NCBI RefSeq assembly: GCF_039542035.1
Contig: NZ_BAABHJ010000002.1
Coordinates: forward strand, 620,001 to 684,000
Reading direction: 5' to 3'
DNA length: 64,000 nucleotides
Origin: Actinoallomurus liliacearum
GTDB taxonomy: Bacteria; Actinomycetota; Actinomycetes; Streptosporangiales; Streptosporangiaceae
Shown here: in pieces, positions 50,536 to 59,355 of the stretch
Position numbering within the stretch: the first letter of the stretch is position 1
How the letters are laid out: every line of letters begins with the position of its first letter
Program-made: the position numbers and the translations under genes
The notes under the pieces: generated by a model
What the model was told of the DNA's origin: nothing
Databases searched by the model: none
Seen by the model: only the letters and a program-made list of their open reading frames with translations

Positions 50536-52200
50536 TCAGGACACGACGAGGTCGAACTGCTCCCACTGGCCGATCGCCGTACGGTTCGCGATCAACGCGG
50601 AGGCGCCCGCGTTCTCCGCGGTGACGTACATGTTGTTGGCCAGCGCGAGCAGACTGACGGTGCCGTTCGCGTTGTGGATCAGGCGGAACGACTCCCACTG
50701 GCCGATCGCCGTGCGATTCGCGATCAGCGGTGAGGCTCCCGCGTTGTCGGCGCAGACGTACTGGTTGTTGGCGTGGGCGCGCAGCGCGTTGGCGCCGCCG
50801 CCCGCGTCGACCAGGTCGAACTGCTCCCAGGTGCCGATCGCCGTACGGTTCGCGATCAGCGCGGAGGCGCCCGCGTTCTCGGCGGTGACGTAGTCGCTGT
50901 TCGCGCGGGAGCGCAGGCTGATCACCTGGGTGCCGCCGGTGACCACAGGCTGAGTGGGTCGGGTGGCGGTCAGGGCGATCTGGCCCTTGAGCATCCGGCC
51001 GCCGTCGCCGGTGAGTCGCAGGTAGTAGTCCGACGAGCAGGCCGTACCATCCTCGTCCAGCGCCCGCAGGCCGGAATCGGACGGGACCATGGCGGCGTTC
51101 TCGGCGGTCTTGGCGATCTGGTTGCCCTCGCCGTACTCGTCGAACATGGAGATGTAGATGCCCTGCACCCCCGCCCGGACCATGTTGTAGAACTGGCGCC
51201 ACATGAAGTCGCCGTGCGCGCGCTGGTTCGGCACCGACACGTCGCCGGGCAGCACGCACGGCTGGTAGTCGATCCCGTTGGCGTTGCAGTACGCCTGGTC
51301 GGGCACGGTGTAGGTGGAGTAGGCGTTGTCGGAGTCGGCGGCACTGCCGATCGCGCCGACCATCCAGGGGCTGATCATGTTCATCGCCAGGTAGACGCCG
51401 TCGTACCCCGAGCGGCCGCCGCTGCCGCCGACGTGCCATTCGCGCGGCACCCCGCCGATGACGTAACAGCCTTGTCCCTTGAACCAGTTGACGACGTCGA
51501 GGCAGGCCGACGCGCTCCAGGGATGGTTGGAATCGTTGAATCCGAAGCCCCAGACGCACACGACCGGCTTGCCGTTCTGGCGCGCGTACGCGGACGAGGC
51601 CGTGTACGCGGACATCTTGTTCGTCCAGTCGGTCTTGATCTCCGACTGCATGTTCGTCCAGCCGGTGACGTCGTACATGATGTAGAACTTCACGCCCTGC
51701 GACTCGGCGGCGCTGCGCACCTTCTGCGCCATCGCGTCGCGCGTGGCGCCCTCGCCGCCGTTGGGGTTGAAGCGCTGCAGGGCGGCGGTGTCGCAGCCGT
51801 ACCGCTTCATCCAGCCGAAGTGGGTGTCGACGGTCTGCTGGTCGTAGGAGGAGAAGAGCGTGGCGGCCCCACCGCCGTTCAGGTTCGCGTACGCGGTCGG
51901 GTACGCCTTGGCGTACTCGCGCATGTCCGGCCACGCCTTGATGTTGTTGTTGGACGGCGAGGGCGCCTGGCTCCAGTTCTGGCTCCAGTGCCACCAGCCA
52001 TTGATCGGGGCGCCGTCGCCCGTGCAGGCGAACCAGCCCTGGTAGCCGACGGTGATCTTGCCGACCACGTCGCCGGCCGGGCTGGCGGCGGCCGGGCCTG
52101 CGACGGCGGGTCCGGCGTCGATGCCGAGTGCGGCCAGGCCGACGGCGGCCGACCCGCCTGCGGCGAAGCCGCGGATGAACGCGCGGCGTGAGATTCCCAT
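50536..52200 (-). CDS. Secreted GH71/99-like glycoside hydrolase with C-terminal fascin-type beta-trefoil
   Basis: A 554-residue enzyme with a twin-arginine signal (ISRRAFIRGFAAGG). ATG 52200 has GGAG upstream and is preferred over ATG 52215. The catalytic barrel resembles GH71/GH99 endo-acting hydrolases: KITVGYQGWFACTGDGAPINGWWHW, YDVTGWTNM, VVCVWGFGFND, GVQGIYISMFDEYGEGNQIAK. GH99 members cleave alpha-mannan internally; the GH92 next door fits such a role. The last 129 residues are a three-repeat beta-trefoil like that of the SGNH protein. A dicysteine pattern (CNANG, VLPGD) suits export. Confidence 0.85.
   Translation of the reverse strand: MGISRRAFIRGFAAGGSAAVGLAALGIDAGPAVAGPAAASPAGDVVGKITVGYQGWFACTGDGAPINGWWHWSQNWSQAPSPSNNNIKAWPDMREYAKAYPTAYANLNGGGAATLFSSYDQQTVDTHFGWMKRYGCDTAALQRFNPNGGEGATRDAMAQKVRSAAESQGVKFYIMYDVTGWTNMQSEIKTDWTNKMSAYTASSAYARQNGKPVVCVWGFGFNDSNHPWSASACLDVVNWFKGQGCYVIGGVPREWHVGGSGGRSGYDGVYLAMNMISPWMVGAIGSAADSDNAYSTYTVPDQAYCNANGIDYQPCVLPGDVSVPNQRAHGDFMWRQFYNMVRAGVQGIYISMFDEYGEGNQIAKTAENAAMVPSDSGLRALDEDGTACSSDYYLRLTGDGGRMLKGQIALTATRPTQPVVTGGTQVISLRSRANSDYVTAENAGASALIANRTAIGTWEQFDLVDAGGGANALRAHANNQYVCADNAGASPLIANRTAIGQWESFRLIHNANGTVSLLALANNMYVTAENAGASALIANRTAIGQWEQFDLVVS
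50539..50925 (-). repeat. Three-fold intragenic repeat encoding the GH71/99-like protein's beta-trefoil
   Basis: Three imperfect repeats of ~129 bp encoding AENAGASALIANRTAIGTWEQF-type units, arranged and sized exactly as in the neighbouring SGNH gene (both modules are 129 residues). Confidence 0.85.
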
Positions 52201-52216
52201 GGCGACTCCGTTCATG

Positions 52217-55200
52217 TCACTTGTCGTCGGGGCAGAGGTGGAGGGCGAGGACGTTGTCGCCGGTCACGGTGACGTGGACGCGTCCGATCGTGCCGACGTC
52301 GCCGCCGTTGGCGAGGCGGAAGTCGGACCCGGCGTTCTCGCGGTTGCCGAAGGCCGCGTCGTCGACGGTGAACGTCGCGGTCTTCCACGTGTCGGTCCCG
52401 GTCTTGGCGATCGACGGACTCTGCTTGTAGGCGCCGTCGGTGGAGTCGTACTGCAGGCTCCAGTTGCCGGTGCCGTGGTCGTAGTAGTCGATCGTCACCG
52501 TCGCCGTGTAGTGGCCGCCCGGAACGATGGTGTTGTCGACGTCGAAGTACTCGTAGGGTGAGCCGTCCGTGGTGGAGCGCCCGGAGCGGCCGCCGACGGT
52601 GACGGGCGTGGTGTGGCCGTCGCCGTTGTCGCGCAGCCGCAGCCCGCACTCGGTGTCGGTGGCGCCGAGCGTGTCGCAGGCGGTGGCGGCGCCGTCGGCC
52701 GCCGGTACGGTGACGACGACGGCCCCGCCCGGCAGCGCCGTCCCGTCGGCGGCGTGGAACGTCACCGTGACCGGGTGGTAGCCCGACGCGGTGCCCTGCG
52801 CGACGGCGATCGTCACCGGCACGTGGGCGGCGTCGCTGTGGGTGAGGTCCAAGGTGCCGGACGAGGGGGTCACACTCACCCCGGCGACATCGGACGTGGC
52901 GGTCCAGCGGACCTTGCCGGCGTGCCCGGCGAGCGCGGAGACGCCGACCGTGGCCGGCAGGCTCGTGCCGCCGCGGGTCACCTGGGTACCGGTCGGGGTG
53001 AGGTAGCCGATCGCCGGCACCTCATGGGCCCGGTAGGACGGGGGTGCGGCCTTGTCGCCGGTGGCCCAGTGGGTGTCGGGCCGGGTGGACAGGTCGATGT
53101 CCAGCGTGCCGCCGCGCGTGGCGAACGACGCGGGGAGACCGGTGGACTCATGCGGTCGGCCGTTCAACCGCATGCCGGTGACGTACGGCGCGTCGTCGGC
53201 GGCCCGCGGCGCGTCGATGGTGATCTTCCGGCCGGTGCCCAGGCTGATCACCGCGCGTTTCACCAGCGGGCTGTTCAGCGCCAGGGTCGGGGTGCCGGGG
53301 GTGACCGGCATCATGCCGAGCGCCGCCCACACGTATTCGGAGGACAGCGCGCCGAGGTCGTCGTTTCCGGGGAGCCCGTCCGGCGCGGTCGTGAACAGCT
53401 CGGTCTCGATGCGCCGGGTGACCTCCTGGGTCTTCCACGGCTGCCCGACGTAGTCGTACACCCACGGCGCGGCGGTGTCGATCTCGTTGCCCGCCCAGTC
53501 GTACGGGTCGTTGCCGCCGGCGTTCAGCTCGCTGAAGAAATCGTCCAGCCGCGGGATCACCTTGTCCTTGCCGCCCATCGCGGTGACGAGACCCGCGAGG
53601 TCCTGCGGGACCAGCCAGTTGTACTGCGCCGCGTTGCCCTCGTCGTAGCCGTCCTGGCCGAACACCCCGGCCGGCGGTTTCTGGAAGCCGGGACCGGCCG
53701 GGAAGGCGCCGTAGTCATCGCGCGGCCGCAGGTAGCCCGTGCTCGGATCGAAGATGTGCTGCCAGTTCTGGCCGCGCTCGGCGTACTCGGTGGCGGTGGC
53801 GGGGTCGCCGATCGCCGCGGCGAGCCGGGAGATGGCGAAGTCGTCGATCGCCCACTCGAGGGTCTCCGAGGCGCCCTGCAACCCGTGGTCGCCCTGGGAG
53901 TCGGCGTTATTGGGCGCGTAGCCGAGCCGGACATAGTCCTCCACGCCCGGCCGTTCCACCCAGCCCCAGCCGACCTTCTGCGACCGGGTCGCGCCCTTCT
54001 TCATGATGGGCAGCGCGCCGGCGACGTCCACGCCCCTGGCGCCGAACGCGACGTACTGGGCGAACAGCGGCACGCCGTTGTCGCCGTTCATCACGTTGCC
54101 GGTCATGTTCTGCGCCGGCCACTTCGGCCACCAGCCGCCCTGCTGCTCGGCGTCGCGCAGCAGCGAGTTCGCCATGTCCCCGGCGCGGTCGGGGTAGAGC
54201 ATGGCCTGCAGCGGCGCCAGCGACCGGTAGATGTCCCAGTCGGAGAACATCTCGTACTGCGTGTGGCCGGCGGGCACCCGGTGGATGACATCGTCGAAGC
54301 CGATGTACCGGCCGTCGACGTCGTTGAAGACGCTCGGCGCCTGGAAGCACCGGTACAGCGAGGTGTAGAAGAGCGTGAGCTCGTCGGCGGACGCGCCGCC
54401 GACGGCCACCTTGCGCAGCAGGGTGCGCCACGCCGCGCGCGTGTCGTTCTGGACACGCGCGGCGTTCCAGCCGGGGATCTCGGTCGCCGCGTTCTTCGCC
54501 GCGCCGGCGGTGCTGACGTACGACAGGCCGATCTTGGCGGTCACCGTGCTGTCGGCGGACGTATCGAAGGTCAGGTAGGCGCCGGAGCCGGAGCCGGTCG
54601 CGCTCGACGAGCCGGGCGTGACCGTGCCGCCCTGCCAGGTGCCGTGCGCGGTGAACGGCCGGTCGAAGGTGACGTCGAAGTACACCGTGTACTTGGAGTT
54701 GTTGCACAGCCCGTGTGCCGTGGCCGTGCCCACCAGCTCACGGTCGCCGACCACCTTGACGTCGGCGGCCAGGTCGCCGCCGAGGCTGGTGCCCGACTTG
54801 ACCAGCACCTGGGCCTGGCTCCCGGCCGGGTAGCGGAACGACGCGATCCCCGTCCGTTCGGTGGCGCCCAGCTCGACCTGGACGTTCGAGTCGGTGAGCC
54901 GCGCGGAGTACGAACCGGGCGCGGCGTGCTCCTCGTCGTGCGAGAAGTGCTCGGTGCGCCCGGCCGGGTTCGTTCCGACCGCGCCGGTCACCGGCAGAAT
55001 CGGGACGTCGCCGAACGACGAGCAGCCACCCGAGAAGTGCGTGAGGCTGAAGCCCTTGATGGCGTCATCGGTGTAGGAGTAGCCGGTCGGCCCGGACGGC
55101 GTGTCGGGGCTGAACTGCACCATCCCGAACGGCGCGGTCGCGCCGGGGAACGTGTTCTCCCAGTCGACGCCCTTCTTGGTGCCGATGAACGGGTTGACGT

Positions 55201-55345
55201 AGTCGGTCGGATCGGACACCAGCGTGGCCGGTCCCGATCGTGCGGGGGTGACCGCGACCGCGGACGGGGCGCCCAGTACGCACACCGCCAGTCCCATCGC
55301 CGCGATCCCGAGCCCGTTCCATCTGCCGCTTCGTGGTCGCACCAC
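52217..55345 (-). CDS. Secreted GH92 alpha-1,2-mannosidase
   Basis: A 1042-residue exported enzyme. The signal peptide ends APSAVA. The GH92 N-terminal domain starts YVNPFIGTKKGVDWENTFPGATAPFGMVQFSPDT; the (alpha/alpha)6 part contains YEMFSDWDIYRSLAPLQ, NVMNGDNGVPLFAQ and GNDDLGALSSEYVWAALGMMPV. Beyond the ~750-residue core are an Ig-like segment and a C-terminal carbohydrate-binding-like beta-sandwich of ~130 residues. It removes alpha-1,2-linked mannose, calcium-dependently. GTG 55345 has AGGAGG. Confidence 0.95.
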   Translation of the reverse strand: MVRPRSGRWNGLGIAAMGLAVCVLGAPSAVAVTPARSGPATLVSDPTDYVNPFIGTKKGVDWENTFPGATAPFGMVQFSPDTPSGPTGYSYTDDAIKGFSLTHFSGGCSSFGDVPILPVTGAVGTNPAGRTEHFSHDEEHAAPGSYSARLTDSNVQVELGATERTGIASFRYPAGSQAQVLVKSGTSLGGDLAADVKVVGDRELVGTATAHGLCNNSKYTVYFDVTFDRPFTAHGTWQGGTVTPGSSSATGSGSGAYLTFDTSADSTVTAKIGLSYVSTAGAAKNAATEIPGWNAARVQNDTRAAWRTLLRKVAVGGASADELTLFYTSLYRCFQAPSVFNDVDGRYIGFDDVIHRVPAGHTQYEMFSDWDIYRSLAPLQAMLYPDRAGDMANSLLRDAEQQGGWWPKWPAQNMTGNVMNGDNGVPLFAQYVAFGARGVDVAGALPIMKKGATRSQKVGWGWVERPGVEDYVRLGYAPNNADSQGDHGLQGASETLEWAIDDFAISRLAAAIGDPATATEYAERGQNWQHIFDPSTGYLRPRDDYGAFPAGPGFQKPPAGVFGQDGYDEGNAAQYNWLVPQDLAGLVTAMGGKDKVIPRLDDFFSELNAGGNDPYDWAGNEIDTAAPWVYDYVGQPWKTQEVTRRIETELFTTAPDGLPGNDDLGALSSEYVWAALGMMPVTPGTPTLALNSPLVKRAVISLGTGRKITIDAPRAADDAPYVTGMRLNGRPHESTGLPASFATRGGTLDIDLSTRPDTHWATGDKAAPPSYRAHEVPAIGYLTPTGTQVTRGGTSLPATVGVSALAGHAGKVRWTATSDVAGVSVTPSSGTLDLTHSDAAHVPVTIAVAQGTASGYHPVTVTFHAADGTALPGGAVVVTVPAADGAATACDTLGATDTECGLRLRDNGDGHTTPVTVGGRSGRSTTDGSPYEYFDVDNTIVPGGHYTATVTIDYYDHGTGNWSLQYDSTDGAYKQSPSIAKTGTDTWKTATFTVDDAAFGNRENAGSDFRLANGGDVGTIGRVHVTVTGDNVLALHLCPDDK

Positions 55346-55475
55346 GAGCCTCCTGGTCTATCGCCCGCGTCACTCGCCGGGGAGCACGCGAGGTGGTTCT
55401 TGAGAAGGTGACCGCGACGGGCACGACGGGGCCGGGCGGTCGACGGTGGCCCGCCGACCGCCCGCCCCTTGGCCG

Positions 55476-58400
55476 CTAACCGTCCGTCGCGACGGCGAAG
55501 ACGTGCATCGCGTTGGCGCCGCTGCCGCCCGTGCTGACGTTGGGCAGGGTGATGAACTGCACCTTCTTGCCCGCCTGCAACTTGACGGTGGACATGTAGA
55601 GGTGGACGGTCTGGTTCTGCTTCCCCGACTGGTTATTGATGTAGGGGAAGGTGGCGACGGTGTCCCCGCCGCTCGCCCACCAGTCGGGGAAGCTGATCGA
55701 ATACGGCTGGGTGGTGCCATCGGTGTAGGTGATCAGCCCGCTGCCCGAGGCAGTGCCGTTGTTCGCCAGCCCCAGGAACGCGAGCTGGGACCCCGACCCC
55801 GACCCCGAGAAATCGAACGCCTGCCCGCTTCCGAGGACGTTGTCCGGCTTGCCCGCCGGGACGTCCGGCCAGGTGAAGGTGAACCCGCCGTGGGTGACCT
55901 TGCCGCCCTGTGTAATGCCTGCCGCGGCGAGTGCCTGGGCCGACAGGCTGAGGCCGCCACCGTCGAGATTGCCCTCCGACGGCCGGGCGTCATCGCTGAT
56001 GGCGGTGTTGTTGTAGGCGGCGGCCAGGGACGCGTAGGGGATCCCGACGTTGGTGGCCGCGTCCCCGCTCCGCTCGCCGCCCTTGTCGGTGTAGGTGACC
56101 TTGGCCTGCAGGTCGTAGCCGTTGCGGGCGGCGTCGGCCGGGACCTTGACCGCCCAGGTCGTCTTCACCGTCTGGCCGGCGGCGACGTGAGCGAACGTGG
56201 CCGGGGAGGTGGCCTCCGTGGTCCAGCCGTTCGGCGTGGTGAGCGCCATCGTCACGTCGCTCAGTGTGTTCGGGCCGGAGTTGGTGAACGTCGTCGTGGC
56301 GGTGAGGCTGTCGCCGGGTTCGACCGTCGAGGGCGCGGTGACCGAGTACGGGTACTTGGCGGTGATGACCGCCGAACCGGTGACCCCGCCCACCTTCGCG
56401 GTGAGGGTCGTGACGCCGGAGCCGACCACCTTGACGTGCCCGCCGGCGTCGACCGTGGCCACGTGCGGGTCGCTGCTGCCGTAGTGGACCTTCGCGTGGG
56501 TGAGGTCGACGAAGGACTGGTCGTTGTTGACGGCCTCGACGACGTTGTCGGCCGTCACGTCGAGGTTGCGCTGTTCCTTGCTGTGGTCGGTGTCGTCCTT
56601 GATCCACTGGTTCTTGCCGGTCAGGTCGATGGTGTCACCGACCTTGTACTGCACCGACTCGGGCTGCACGGTGACGTACTGGACCTTCGGGGTGACCTGT
56701 CCGGTGATCTTCACCGCCGGCGCGGCGGCGATGTCGGCCGCGTCGGCCCCGACCTGGAACCGGTAGGTGCCGTTCGGCACGAACGAGCGCATCGCCTTGG
56801 CGTCCCAGACGGCCAGGTCGGCGACGTCCACGGTGAGGGAGACGCGCTCGGTGGCGCCGGGCCGCAGCACCGCGGTCTTCTTGAAACCGACGAGACGTTT
56901 CTCCGGCATCTCGATGCCGGGGACGGTGAAGGGGGTCGCGGCGTACAACTGAGCGACCGTGGCGCCGGCGACGTGGCCGGTGTTGGTGACATCGAACCGG
57001 ACGGTGACCTTGCCGTTCGCGTTCGCCGAGGCGCCGTTCGCTCGTATGTGGGAGTAGGCGAAGCCGGTGTAGCTCTTGCCGTAGCCGAAGGGGTAGGTCG
57101 GGGTGCCGGTGAAGTACTGGTAGGTCCGGCCGATCCCGTCGGTGCCCGCCGTGGTGATGTTGTAGTTCGACATCGCCGGCAGCTGGGAGTCGTCCTTGTA
57201 CCAGGTGAAGTTCAGGTGCCCGGCCGGGTTCTGCCTGCCGGTCAGCACGTCGGCCAGCGCGGTGCCCTGGCTCTCGCCGTTGAAGCCGCTGAAGACGATC
57301 GCGGGGAACTTCGCCTGGACGTCGTCGATCTTGACCGGGCCGCCGGTCTGCATCACCAGGGCCATCTTGTCGTTGCCCAGCGCGGTGGCCTGGTCGATCA
57401 GCGAGTGGTAGTTGCCGGGGATGGCGAGGGTGGTCCGGTCCTTGCCCTCGTCGGCGACGCCGTGGTCGGTGCCGACGAACACGATGACCAGATCCGCGGA
57501 CTTGATGTCGGCCTTGGTCTGCTCGCTGAGCACCGCGGGCGTGGTGGCCGTCGTCGAGGTCTTGGCGTCGTCGAAGACGATCGAGGCGTCCGGGTTGGCG
57601 GCCTTGACCGCGGTGGTGATGCCCTTGACCGCGCTGACCTGGAGCGTCGGCTCACCGGAGTAGTTGCCCAGGTTCACCGTGTTCGCCTGGTCGCCCAGGA
57701 TCACGACCTTGTTCAGCTTCGCGGCGTTCAGCGGCAGAAGCGGGTTCTTCGTCCCCGGCACATCGTCGTTCTTGAGCAGCACGAGCGAGTTGTCGGCGAC
57801 CTTCGTGGCCAGGGCCTGGTGCTCGGGGCTCTGGATGACGTCCTTGGTGATCTTGGTGTACTCCACCCGGTTCGCCGGGTCGAACTCCCCGGTCTCCATC
57901 CGGACGGTGAACAGGTGCACCAGCGCGGTGTCCACGACGCCCTCGCTCAGCACACCGGCGTCGATCGCGTCCCGGATGTTCTGCGCGGTGGCCTCGTCAC
58001 CGGTGCAGTTGACGTCGGTGCCGGCGCGCAGCGCGTACGCCTGCCCGCCCGCCTGGCCGGACAGCTTCGCCCCGGTCGCGGTGTTGGTCCAGGTGGGGTT
58101 GCCCTGATGGTCGGTGGTCCAGCCGGGCGGCGCCCAGTCATGCCCACCCGGTGGGAGACGCCACGTCGTGCCGACCGCGCCGCAGTCGGAGGTGATGTAG
58201 CCGTCGAACCCGTACGTCCGCTGGGCGAGCTGGTTGACGGTGTACGTGTTGGCGACCGCCGGCGTGCCGTTGATGGCGTTGTAGGACGTCATCAGCCCGG
58301 ACACGTGGTACTTCTCGATCAGGTCCCGGAACTGGGCGGTGTAGTACTCCCGCAGCGTCCGGTCGTCTGTGTCCGAGCTGATCCCCGTGCGGTCCTTCTC

Positions 58401-59105
58401 GGTGTCGTTGAGCGCGTAGTGCTTGGCGGTGGCGGCGACCTTCAGGTACGGCGTGGTGGACTTCCCGGTCTGTGTCTGGCCCTGGTAGCCGTTGACGAAC
58501 GCGCCGGCCATCCGCCCGGCGAAGTACGGGTCCTCCCCGAAGGCCTCGTCGGTCCGGCCCCACCGAGGGTCCCGGTCCAGGTTGACGGTCGGCGCCCAGT
58601 ACGTCAGCGAGCCGTAGTCGTTCTTGTCCGGGCCGAGGTTGTTCTGCCCCACGCCCCACAGCGACTTGTCCAGGAAACCGCGCGCCTCATCGGAGATCGC
58701 CGTGGTCTCGTCGTAGATCAGCTGGGGGTCCCACGACATCGACGAGGAGAAGTTGGTCGGGAAGCTGGTGGCGTGCACACCACCGGAGGCGGAACCGTGG
58801 TTCGTGTTCGCCCCGAGCGTGTTGACGCCGTGCTGGCCCTCGTTCCAGTAGGTGTACCGCTGGACGCCCAGCCGCGGGATCGCCGGGGCGTCGTTGGTGT
58901 GCAGCTGGGCGGCCTTCTCGTCCAGCGTCATGCGCGAGACCAGGTCCGCGGCTCGCTCCGCGAAGGAGTAGTGGGTGTCCAGGTAGATCGGCGTCGTGTC
59001 CGCCAGCGCCGGCGTCGCCGAAACACCGGCCAGACCGATCGCGCAGGCGAATGAGGACGCGGCGGCCACGAGGATGCGCCGCCACGAGGACGTGGGTTGT
59101 GCCAT
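55476..59105 (-). CDS. Secreted multidomain GH3 glycoside hydrolase
   Basis: A 1209-residue exported enzyme. ATG 59105 has GGAG; the signal ends TPALA. The GH3 barrel has catalytic-pocket KHYALND and the nucleophile Asp in GYITSDCGAVG, followed by the alpha/beta sandwich and a fibronectin-III-like domain (VRFDVTNTGHVAGATVAQLYA). Then come a bacterial Ig-like (BIG) domain, an NEW3-type domain (TTTFTNSGPNTLSDVTMAL) and a C-terminal NPCBM-like module. Beta-glucosidase or xylosidase specificity is not readable. It is the first gene of the hydrolase block. Confidence 0.94.
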   Translation of the reverse strand: MAQPTSSWRRILVAAASSFACAIGLAGVSATPALADTTPIYLDTHYSFAERAADLVSRMTLDEKAAQLHTNDAPAIPRLGVQRYTYWNEGQHGVNTLGANTNHGSASGGVHATSFPTNFSSSMSWDPQLIYDETTAISDEARGFLDKSLWGVGQNNLGPDKNDYGSLTYWAPTVNLDRDPRWGRTDEAFGEDPYFAGRMAGAFVNGYQGQTQTGKSTTPYLKVAATAKHYALNDTEKDRTGISSDTDDRTLREYYTAQFRDLIEKYHVSGLMTSYNAINGTPAVANTYTVNQLAQRTYGFDGYITSDCGAVGTTWRLPPGGHDWAPPGWTTDHQGNPTWTNTATGAKLSGQAGGQAYALRAGTDVNCTGDEATAQNIRDAIDAGVLSEGVVDTALVHLFTVRMETGEFDPANRVEYTKITKDVIQSPEHQALATKVADNSLVLLKNDDVPGTKNPLLPLNAAKLNKVVILGDQANTVNLGNYSGEPTLQVSAVKGITTAVKAANPDASIVFDDAKTSTTATTPAVLSEQTKADIKSADLVIVFVGTDHGVADEGKDRTTLAIPGNYHSLIDQATALGNDKMALVMQTGGPVKIDDVQAKFPAIVFSGFNGESQGTALADVLTGRQNPAGHLNFTWYKDDSQLPAMSNYNITTAGTDGIGRTYQYFTGTPTYPFGYGKSYTGFAYSHIRANGASANANGKVTVRFDVTNTGHVAGATVAQLYAATPFTVPGIEMPEKRLVGFKKTAVLRPGATERVSLTVDVADLAVWDAKAMRSFVPNGTYRFQVGADAADIAAAPAVKITGQVTPKVQYVTVQPESVQYKVGDTIDLTGKNQWIKDDTDHSKEQRNLDVTADNVVEAVNNDQSFVDLTHAKVHYGSSDPHVATVDAGGHVKVVGSGVTTLTAKVGGVTGSAVITAKYPYSVTAPSTVEPGDSLTATTTFTNSGPNTLSDVTMALTTPNGWTTEATSPATFAHVAAGQTVKTTWAVKVPADAARNGYDLQAKVTYTDKGGERSGDAATNVGIPYASLAAAYNNTAISDDARPSEGNLDGGGLSLSAQALAAAGITQGGKVTHGGFTFTWPDVPAGKPDNVLGSGQAFDFSGSGSGSQLAFLGLANNGTASGSGLITYTDGTTQPYSISFPDWWASGGDTVATFPYINNQSGKQNQTVHLYMSTVKLQAGKKVQFITLPNVSTGGSGANAMHVFAVATDG

Positions 59106-59244
59106 CAGGGTGACTCCTGATCGTGAAGCTGGCGGAGGTGAACCATGCGCCGTCGCCGACGGCGCCACCGTCCTCCCTTCGTGGGTCGAGCCCCCGACCG
59201 GATCGACTCCCGCGTACGGTGCACGACAGCGCAGCATCGCCAGG

Positions 59245-59322
59245 TTTAGGCGTACATTGCGGGGTTGTTACCTGACGCACGCCATAGTTACGATGACATT
59301 AAGCGCAAGTCAACCTAATGTC
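59245..59322. promoter_or_regulatory. Divergent GH3-ROK 2 promoter region with candidate ROK operators
   Basis: TTTAGGCGTACATT (59245-59258) resembles TTTAAGGCGTAAAAT upstream of ROK 1. Downstream, GACATTA (59295-59301) and TAATGTC (59316-59322) form a perfect 7 bp inverted repeat with a 14 bp spacer. Both lie in the 250 bp between the divergent GH3 and ROK 2 genes. Confidence 0.55.
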
Positions 59323-59355
59323 CGCCTATGGACAGCTTCATTGGCCTGAATCCGA

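Noticed and set aside
52613..55411. A 932-codon open frame on the plus strand
   Set aside because: It is an antisense shadow of the GH92 gene with no recognisable domain.
55446..59054. A 1202-codon open frame on the plus strand
   Set aside because: It is an antisense shadow of the GH3 gene; high GC at third positions keeps the opposite frame free of stops, and the translation is low-complexity without family motifs.
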